Assembly (NCBI GenBank): GCA_903912795.1 | Contig: CAIWIS010000466.1 | Location: 1-11,160, forward strand | Reading direction: 5' to 3' | Origin: an uncultured Bacteroidales bacterium | GTDB lineage: Bacteria; Bacteroidota; Bacteroidia; Bacteroidales; Paludibacteraceae | DNA: 11,160 nucleotides | Position numbers and translations under genes: made by a program | Shown here: positions 7,119 through 11,160 of the stretch, piece after piece | How positions within the stretch are numbered: position 1 is the stretch's first letter | Layout: the number at the start of each line of letters is the position of its first letter | The notes under the pieces: model-generated | Databases searched by the model: none | What the model saw: the letters and a program-made list of their open reading frames with translations, nothing else | Told to the model about the DNA's origin: nothing

Positions 7119-7145
7119 TTGAAAATAAATTGATTTTTAGCATTT

Positions 7146-8240
7146 TTATTTTTTAGCAGCACTCAAATACTGTTCAATCTCCGACAACTTTAAATTGCGA
7201 CCAACAATCACACCATTTCTGTCGATTAATACTGTAGCGGGAATTGAACGAACTGCATAGAAATTGGCGCCTGCACTTTTCCATCCTTGTAAGTCCGAAA
7301 TATGTTTCCAATTGATTTGCTGTTTGTTAACTGTTTCCTTCCACGCTAGAGTGTCATCGTCGAGCGATACGCCCAAAATCTCGAGCTTTGCTCCTTTGTG
7401 TTTAGCATAAAGTGCTTTTAATTCTGGCAACGATTTCATACAGGGACCACACCACGATGCCCAAAAATCGATCAACACAAAATCGGTCTTGCCTATTAAC
7501 GACGACAAAGCTAATTTTTGGCCTTGCATATCAGGTAGTTCAATTTCGGTGAATTTCTGTCCTTTGCTTGTTTGTTTTTCAACATCAATAGCTGCAATAA
7601 TCTCGGCCATGCGTGGTATTGCTTTTGTTTGGGGAGTCATTAGTTGTACAATTTTTTCTTTTTGCTCAACGGTCATACTGTAAAACGAAGAACCAAAAAC
7701 ATAATTCCCTACAATACTATTGGCATTATCAGTGGAAAATTGAATATCATTTGCCGTTATTATGTTCTCAAATTCAGCCATTTTAGCATCAACAGCTGCC
7801 TTTTCGGCTTCGGTTGCAGTGCTGTCGTTAAAACTTTTGTACACTTCCTCTGCTTTAGCATAATAGCTGTTTTTCAGAATAAGATATTTTTGCAACACTT
7901 CATTCTGTTCAGTCCCTTCGGCAGTTACTCCCGATTTATCAATGTGGATTTTGATTTCTCCATTTTCGAATACAAATGGTTCGCGGATTGATTCACCATC
8001 CGCCTGTTCAATTGCAATAAAAACTACTCGAGCACTATCGCAAACACCTTCGAAAGCAAACTTGCGGTTTTCAATTTTGGCACTGTCAATGGTTGTCCAC
8101 ACACGGTTAATGCGTTCCTTTATAAATACATATTTGCCGTTTAACGACGGCTCATTTACCGAGCCTTCAATTTTATAAGTTGTAGGTTTACAAGCAAATA
8201 CAATGGCAGTTATAGCCACAAAATAAATTAGTTTTTTCAT
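7146..8240 (-). CDS. TlpA-like thioredoxin-fold lipoprotein with DUF4369-type N-domain
   Basis: The 364-aa protein starts with a lipoprotein signal (MKKLIYFVAITAIVFAC), with C17 as the lipidated residue, so it is anchored in the envelope facing the periplasm. Residues about 20-110 form a beta-rich domain like DUF4369 (YKIEGSVNEP... KYVFIKE). A helical linker rich in Lys/Glu follows (110-230). The C-terminal domain is AhpC/TSA-Redoxin/TlpA-like: FWASWCGPC with C264 and C267 as the redox pair, and cis-proline P334 in RSIPATVLID. It most likely reduces or isomerises disulfides of exported proteins; the partner is unknown. The C1 peptidase gene lies 149 nt upstream on the same strand with a mini-hairpin array between, and no clear promoter of its own is seen. 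Cotranscription is likely, and the cysteine protease could be a client, though this is inference. Confidence 0.92.
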   Translation of the reverse strand: MKKLIYFVAITAIVFACKPTTYKIEGSVNEPSLNGKYVFIKERINRVWTTIDSAKIENRKFAFEGVCDSARVVFIAIEQADGESIREPFVFENGEIKIHIDKSGVTAEGTEQNEVLQKYLILKNSYYAKAEEVYKSFNDSTATEAEKAAVDAKMAEFENIITANDIQFSTDNANSIVGNYVFGSSFYSMTVEQKEKIVQLMTPQTKAIPRMAEIIAAIDVEKQTSKGQKFTEIELPDMQGQKLALSSLIGKTDFVLIDFWASWCGPCMKSLPELKALYAKHKGAKLEILGVSLDDDTLAWKETVNKQQINWKHISDLQGWKSAGANFYAVRSIPATVLIDRNGVIVGRNLKLSEIEQYLSAAKK

Positions 8241-8248
8241 GATTAATT

Positions 8249-8379
8249 GTTATTTGCCCTTTGGGCGTTATTGGGCCCTGCCTACCGCAGGCAGGTTCAC
8301 CGTTATTTACTTCGTGTTATTTGTGCTATGCACGTTATTGGATTTGCGTTATTCTTGGCTGCGCCAAGCGGCAAAGCCG
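8249..8379 (-). repeat. Mini-hairpin array with AATAAC spacers, 5' of the TlpA-like gene
   Basis: GTTATT occurs six times on the plus strand (8249, 8267, 8302, 8316, 8334, 8348), reading AATAAC in the sense of the adjacent genes. Between the boxes are short inverted repeats, most with 3-nt loops: GCCC/GGGC (8256-8266), GTGC/GCAC (8323-8333), CTTGGC/GCCAAG (8354-8368) and CGGC/GCCG (8369-8379). A longer 7-bp stem with a 5-nt loop is at 8277-8295. Two units (8309-8315 and 8340-8347) are degenerate. The array ends 8 nt before the ATG at 8240. It repeats the design of the array before gltX, with different stem sequences. Its gene-distal hairpins lie just after the peptidase stop and may also act as a terminator. 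Confidence 0.8.
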
Positions 8380-8389
8380 AGCGGGCATA

Positions 8390-9586
8390 TTATTTAACCC
8401 CCAATTTCTTCAAAATAGGTTTTGGAATTGCATCTTTATGTACCACAATATTAATAGTTTTGTGCATTACAAACGATTCGCTGGCATACCAAATTCCTTT
8501 ATATTTGCTATCGGTTCCCCATGAGTTTTTCACAAGATAGTATTTTGTTCCGTTTTGGTCTTTGGCAGTGCCGTAAATCACCATGCCATGATCGTCGGTA
8601 GTTTCAAAATTATCAAAACTCTTCTGACGAAGTTCTTGCGTAACTTTTACTTCGGGTTGTGGTCCTTTTACCTTGTAGATTTTTTCTTCCATTTCTTTTT
8701 GGCTAATATTCAACCATTTTGCCTGATCCGAGCCAGGAAGATTTTCTTTTTTCACTTCAGGATTTACTGCCACACCATTGCGTGTAAAACCTTTTTCGCT
8801 TACATCCGAACCCCAGGCAATGGTATAACCTTTGTCAATTGCATTGTCGAACACAGCATTGAACTCATCCAACGGCAGGTTATACGATTCCTCCCAGCGC
8901 CAGTTATCAGGTATTTCGATTACAAATTTGCTGTAAAATGGATGATGTGTAAACGATGTAAGCGACACATAATCGTCCATATTCAATCCGAGCGACTGCG
9001 CGTAAGTAATAGGCGAATATTTTTTTCCTTTCAACGTAAATTCGGTTGGAATTTTACCCAAATAAGCATCCAAAATGCCATCGAAACCAGCCTTCCATGC
9101 TGTAGAAAGTCTTTTGTTTGGATTTTTCACAATCACATCCACATAAGCACGAGTCAAAGCATCAAGTTCACCATGACGGTGTTTATCTTCGCCGTAGTTA
9201 TACCCATTCATCAACGAATCGGGCACTATACCTTGATTTTTAAGCGTATACATAACATCGTAAAATGAACCTCCACCCGCAAAATTCGAAGTTCCATTCA
9301 TACGAACAAATTTGTCAGCTTTGTCTGAATAGGATTTGTGCACCACAAACATTTCCGAAAGGTCCACTTCAGGCTTTCCCATTCGAAGCAATTCAGCTTC
9401 GAAAAAACCAATAGCCGAAAAGCTCCAGCAGGTTCCCGAGCTTGCCTGATTTTTCACAGGGGTAATTTTATTTTCTTTAATCGTTGTAAAGCGAAATGAT
9501 GTATCAACAGCAGTTGTATCTTTTTCAATTGCCGTAGCAGCAAAAGCTCCGAGACTAAATGCTGCAATTAAAAGAAGTTTGTTCAT
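8390..9586 (-). CDS. Exported C1-family cysteine peptidase (aminopeptidase C/bleomycin hydrolase-like)
   Basis: The 398-aa protein is a papain-fold peptidase of the C1B (PepC/bleomycin hydrolase) type. The oxyanion Gln and catalytic Cys are in NQASSGTCWSFSA (Q47, C53), the His in DDHGMVIYG (H333) and the Asn in VKNSWG (N354), so the active site is complete. It has an N-terminal signal peptide (MNKLLLIAAFSLGAFAATA), unlike the cytoplasmic PepC of Firmicutes, so it should be periplasmic or secreted. The family's C-terminal tail often limits it to aminopeptidase action; here the tail after the last strand is about 15 residues (KDAIPKPILKKLGVK). Length is usual for Bacteroidota homologues. A promoter box lies upstream at 9629-9636. 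The thioredoxin-like lipoprotein gene follows on the same strand. Confidence 0.93.
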   Translation of the reverse strand: MNKLLLIAAFSLGAFAATAIEKDTTAVDTSFRFTTIKENKITPVKNQASSGTCWSFSAIGFFEAELLRMGKPEVDLSEMFVVHKSYSDKADKFVRMNGTSNFAGGGSFYDVMYTLKNQGIVPDSLMNGYNYGEDKHRHGELDALTRAYVDVIVKNPNKRLSTAWKAGFDGILDAYLGKIPTEFTLKGKKYSPITYAQSLGLNMDDYVSLTSFTHHPFYSKFVIEIPDNWRWEESYNLPLDEFNAVFDNAIDKGYTIAWGSDVSEKGFTRNGVAVNPEVKKENLPGSDQAKWLNISQKEMEEKIYKVKGPQPEVKVTQELRQKSFDNFETTDDHGMVIYGTAKDQNGTKYYLVKNSWGTDSKYKGIWYASESFVMHKTINIVVHKDAIPKPILKKLGVK

Positions 9587-9628
9587 ATAAATATTATTTT
9601 AAAATTTTCTCTTTTTTGAATTATTATG

Positions 9629-9636
9629 CAAATATA
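9629..9636 (-). promoter_or_regulatory. Candidate -7 box of the C1 peptidase gene
   Basis: The minus strand reads TATATTTG, matching TAnnTTTG, 42 nt before the ATG at 9586. The expected -33 position holds only T-rich sequence. It would start a leader of about 36 nt and could drive the peptidase and TlpA-like genes together. Confidence 0.5.
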
Positions 9637-9720
9637 AGATATTAAAATGAGATAATAAAAAATCAACAGCCTTTTACCAAAAGTTGGAGTAACTTCATGT
9701 TATCTACTCACAAACAATTA

Positions 9721-9738
9721 ATTCCCGAAAAATTTCCC
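9721..9738 (+). repeat. 18-bp direct repeat, left copy
   Basis: ATTCCCGAAAAATTTCCC occurs here and, identically, at 10719-10736, 998 bp away. The two copies enclose the Bro-N gene together with its promoter and nothing else. The flanking bases differ on both sides. It may be a target-site or attachment-core duplication, or this copy may be a fragment of the dispersed repeat that begins at the right copy. Confidence 0.75.
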
Positions 9739-9768
9739 TATTCACATCTTTTATTTAAAAAATATTTA

Positions 9769-9776
9769 TACATTTG
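9769..9776 (+). promoter_or_regulatory. Candidate -7 box of the Bro-N gene
   Basis: TACATTTG matches TAnnTTTG. Transcription would start near 9783, about 64 nt before the ATG at 9847. No -33 TTG is evident at the usual distance. The box lies inside the interval bounded by the 18-bp repeats, so the gene carries its own promoter. Confidence 0.5.
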
Positions 9777-9846
9777 CATTCAATCTGTTTCAATTAAAAA
9801 ACTTTCCTTTTTTAACATTATCTCCACTGAATTTACTTAACTCTAT

Positions 9847-10695
9847 ATGGAAACTCATAAAATAATTGTTTTTGAAAATAAGTATATCCGAAGAATTTTT
9901 TATAATAAAGAATGGTATTTCTCGATTGTAGATGTTATACAAGTCCTTACTGAATCGCCAACACCCCGCCAATATTGGGGAAAAATCAAACAACGTGAAT
10001 TTTTGGATTATGAGTTGTCCCCAATTTGGGTACAACTGAAAATGAAAAGTGCAGATGGTAAGAATTACAATACAGATTGTGCAAATACCGAAGGTATTTT
10101 TCGTATAATTCAATCAATTCCATCACCAAAAGCTGAACCCTTTAAGCAATGGTTAGCTCGCGTTGGTTATGAGCGAGTTCAAGAAATTGAAAATCCTGAA
10201 CTTGCACAAGAACGTATGAAAAACCTTTACGAACAGAAAGGATACTCCAAAGATTGGATTGACAAACGATTGCGTGGAATTGCTGTACGGCAGAATTTAA
10301 CTGATGAATGGAAAGAACGCGGCATTAACAACGACAGAGATTTTGCAATTCTTACTGCTGAAATATCAAAAGCAACTTTTGGATTAACACCATCGCAATA
10401 CAAAGAAGAAAAAGGATTGACTAAAAAAAGTCAAAACCTACGCGACCACATGACTGATTTGGAATTAATCTTTACAATGTTAGGCGAAAGAGTTACAACT
10501 GAAATTTCACAACAAGAAAAACCTGATACGTTTTTTGAAAATAAGAATGTTGCAAAACGAGGAGGAAAAATTGCCGGAAATGCACGAAAAGAAACAGAAA
10601 AAGAACTTGGAAAAAGTATAATATCAAAACAGAATTATCTAAATAATCATCTAACAAATAATCCGGATAATGAAATTGAAATACTTGAAGAGTAA
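9847..10695 (+). CDS. Bro-N domain protein with DinD-like C-terminus (phage antirepressor type)
   Basis: The 282-aa protein starts with a BRO-family N-terminal domain (about 5-108): IRRIFYNKEWYFSIVDVIQVL, then PRQYWGKIKQRE, and a later TEGIFRIIQSIPSPKAEPFKQWL. This domain is typical of phage antirepressors and binds DNA. From about 115 to 265 it resembles E. coli DinD as I recall it, notably KGLTKKSQNLRDHMTDLEL (189-207) and the following FENKNVAKRGGKIAGNARKETE. DinD is an SOS-induced protein that inhibits RecA filaments. A regulatory or DNA-damage role is plausible but unproven. No integrase or structural phage gene is nearby, so this is a stand-alone accessory gene, bracketed by an 18-bp direct repeat. 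The start is the first ATG after a -7 box. Confidence 0.88.
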   Translation: METHKIIVFENKYIRRIFYNKEWYFSIVDVIQVLTESPTPRQYWGKIKQREFLDYELSPIWVQLKMKSADGKNYNTDCANTEGIFRIIQSIPSPKAEPFKQWLARVGYERVQEIENPELAQERMKNLYEQKGYSKDWIDKRLRGIAVRQNLTDEWKERGINNDRDFAILTAEISKATFGLTPSQYKEEKGLTKKSQNLRDHMTDLELIFTMLGERVTTEISQQEKPDTFFENKNVAKRGGKIAGNARKETEKELGKSIISKQNYLNNHLTNNPDNEIEILEE

Positions 10696-10708
10696 TTGCT
10701 AAAAGCAA
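10696..10708 (+). terminator. Small hairpin directly after the Bro-N stop
   Basis: TTGCT (10696-10700) and AGCAA (10704-10708) pair around the loop AAA, immediately after the TAA. No T-run follows, only CTTTGAG, so it is a poor intrinsic terminator. The 3-nt loop is like those in the mini-hairpin arrays. Confidence 0.3.
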
Positions 10709-10718
10709 CTTTGAGTAG

Positions 10719-10736
10719 ATTCCCGAAAAATTTCCC
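10719..10736 (+). repeat. 18-bp direct repeat, right copy
   Basis: This is identical to 9721-9738 over 18 bases. It lies 23 nt after the Bro-N stop codon and runs straight into the hairpin-rich sequence that follows. See the left copy for the interpretation. Confidence 0.75.
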
Positions 10737-10935
10737 CGCTCTTCGTAGCTTAAAATCTCGCATCGAGCTGGGCGTTGGCCTCGCCTACGTCCGGCGGAAA
10801 GCAAATCTCCTGATTTGCATTTTAAAATATATCGGTGCTCCCGTTGCTCTGGATGTATCATCCGCATCTTTGTGTTGGTTAGGGTTGTAAAAATCCTACA
10901 AACATTACGCAACGCTGTATCTTAAAAGCTTCAAT
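10737..10935. repeat. Gene-free hairpin cluster, probable dispersed repeat
   Basis: No convincing gene is present. Five short inverted repeats lie within about 110 nt: CTCG-CAT-CGAG (10757-10767), GGCG/CGCC (10771-10785), TCC-GGC-GGA (10790-10798), GCAAATC-TCCT-GATTTGC (10801-10818) and GGATG-TAT-CATCC (10851-10863). Three have 3-nt loops. The first part is clearly more G/C-rich than its surroundings. This looks like a dispersed non-coding repeat of the kind common in Bacteroidota intergenic regions, perhaps starting at the 18-bp repeat. Confidence 0.45.
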
Positions 10936-10970
10936 TATTCGGGACGCGACTTAAAGTCGCACTCCGAATA
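10936..10970. repeat. Nested palindrome
   Basis: TATTCGG (10936-10942) pairs with CCGAATA (10964-10970), and inside it GCGACTT (10946-10952) mirrors AAGTCGC (10954-10960), with a 3-nt mismatch on each side between the two stems. There is no T-run at the immediate end. It could be a REP-like element, a terminator or a protein-binding site. Confidence 0.6.
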
Positions 10971-11026
10971 TTAAAATCCAACAAAACTAATCTTCGTTAA
11001 ATGTAGGAATAGTTTACTGCCTGTTC

Positions 11027-11062
11027 AATCGGCTGAATTTCTTTGTTGAAGTTCAGTTGATT
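11027..11062 (+). other. 15-bp hairpin with G-U pairs on the plus strand
   Basis: 11027-11041 and 11048-11062 pair along 15 positions around the loop TTTGTT if three G-U wobbles are allowed. The wobbles work only in a plus-strand RNA; the other strand would have A-C mismatches. It ends 24 nt before the promoter at 11086, so it would close an upstream transcript. No U-run follows. Confidence 0.4.
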
Positions 11063-11085
11063 AATTACAACAAAAAATCAAAAAG

Positions 11086-11120
11086 TTTGGTATCAATTTC
11101 GTATTGAGTTTGTATCTTTG
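11086..11120 (+). promoter_or_regulatory. Promoter for the gene entering at the right edge
   Basis: TTTG at 11086-11089 and TATCTTTG at 11113-11120 match the Bacteroidota -33 and -7 elements. The 23-nt spacer is a little longer than usual. Transcription would start near 11127, leaving about 24 nt before the ATG at 11151. Confidence 0.62.
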
Positions 11121-11150
11121 CATTATCAAATCAGAAAAATTTACAGCAAT

Positions 11151-11160
11151 ATGACAGTAA
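11151..11160 (+). CDS. Start of a partial gene at the window edge
   Basis: Only ATG ACA GTA plus one base is inside the window (Met-Thr-Val). The call rests on the promoter at 11086-11120 and the spacing to this ATG. The product cannot be told. Confidence 0.4.

Noticed and set aside
8247..8540. Plus-strand frame over the second hairpin array and the peptidase end
   Set aside because: It is made of the array plus antisense of the peptidase C-terminus. The minus-strand genes explain the region.
8555..9268. Plus-strand frame of 237 codons inside the C1 peptidase gene
   Set aside because: It is fully antisense to a well-supported gene with complete catalytic residues, and its Phe/Ile-rich composition is typical of a shadow frame.
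10696..10890. Plus-strand frame of 64 codons after the Bro-N gene
   Set aside because: It begins with TTG straight after the Bro-N stop and runs through the hairpin cluster. It has no promoter and no recognisable protein character.
10493..10912. Minus-strand frame of 139 codons
   Set aside because: It runs antisense over the end of the Bro-N gene and the repeat cluster. Its sequence is what the repeat gives when translated, not a recognisable protein.
10937..11062. Possible tRNA or other known stable RNA
   Set aside because: No cloverleaf, T-loop or CCA-type end was found; the palindromes do not match a known RNA family I can recognise.

Overview
The window looks like chromosomal DNA of a member of the Bacteroidota, most likely an uncultured or non-Bacteroides Bacteroidales. 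The evidence is AT-rich DNA, TAnnTTTG-type -7 promoter boxes in front of several genes, few clear Shine-Dalgarno sites, and family signatures typical of this phylum: a SpmA-SpmB fusion, a DUF6427-like membrane protein, a GluRS without zinc cysteines, RNase G next to HU and a tiny basic ribosomal-type protein, a DUF4369-TlpA lipoprotein, and an exported aminopeptidase-C-like protease. The genus cannot be fixed from the sequence.

Layout. 1-278 has no gene; it holds a strong hairpin (22-70) and a REPIN-like pair of inverted G/C-rich palindromes (110-219). A SpmA/SpmB-type nucleoside-recognition membrane protein (279-1511, minus) diverges from a small plus-strand operon: a DUF6427-like membrane protein (1686-2684) overlapping a YqaA/DedA-like protein (2681-3136). 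After an array of mini-hairpins (3215-3359) comes gltX (3374-4897). gltX meets rng (4942-6516, minus) across a shared bidirectional terminator. Upstream of rng on the same strand lie a 29-codon AURKAIP1/COX24-like gene (6626-6715) and an HU gene (6737-7009), making an information-processing cluster. Next come two exported proteins on the minus strand: a thioredoxin-fold lipoprotein (7146-8240) and, upstream of it, a C1-family peptidase (8390-9586), separated by a second mini-hairpin array (8249-8379). A phage-type Bro-N/DinD-like gene (9847-10695, plus) follows, lying between two identical 18-bp direct repeats. 10696-11150 is a gene-free, repeat-rich stretch that ends in a promoter and the first codons of a further plus-strand gene.

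Most of the genes are ordinary housekeeping or envelope functions. The most unusual signal is non-coding. Two separate 5'-flanking regions, just before gltX and just before the TlpA-like gene, carry the same design in the same orientation relative to the downstream gene: repeated AATAAC boxes, most followed by a 3-5 bp stem with a 3-nt loop. Stem sequences differ between units while pairing is kept. This suggests a repeated structured RNA or DNA element family. Its function is unknown.
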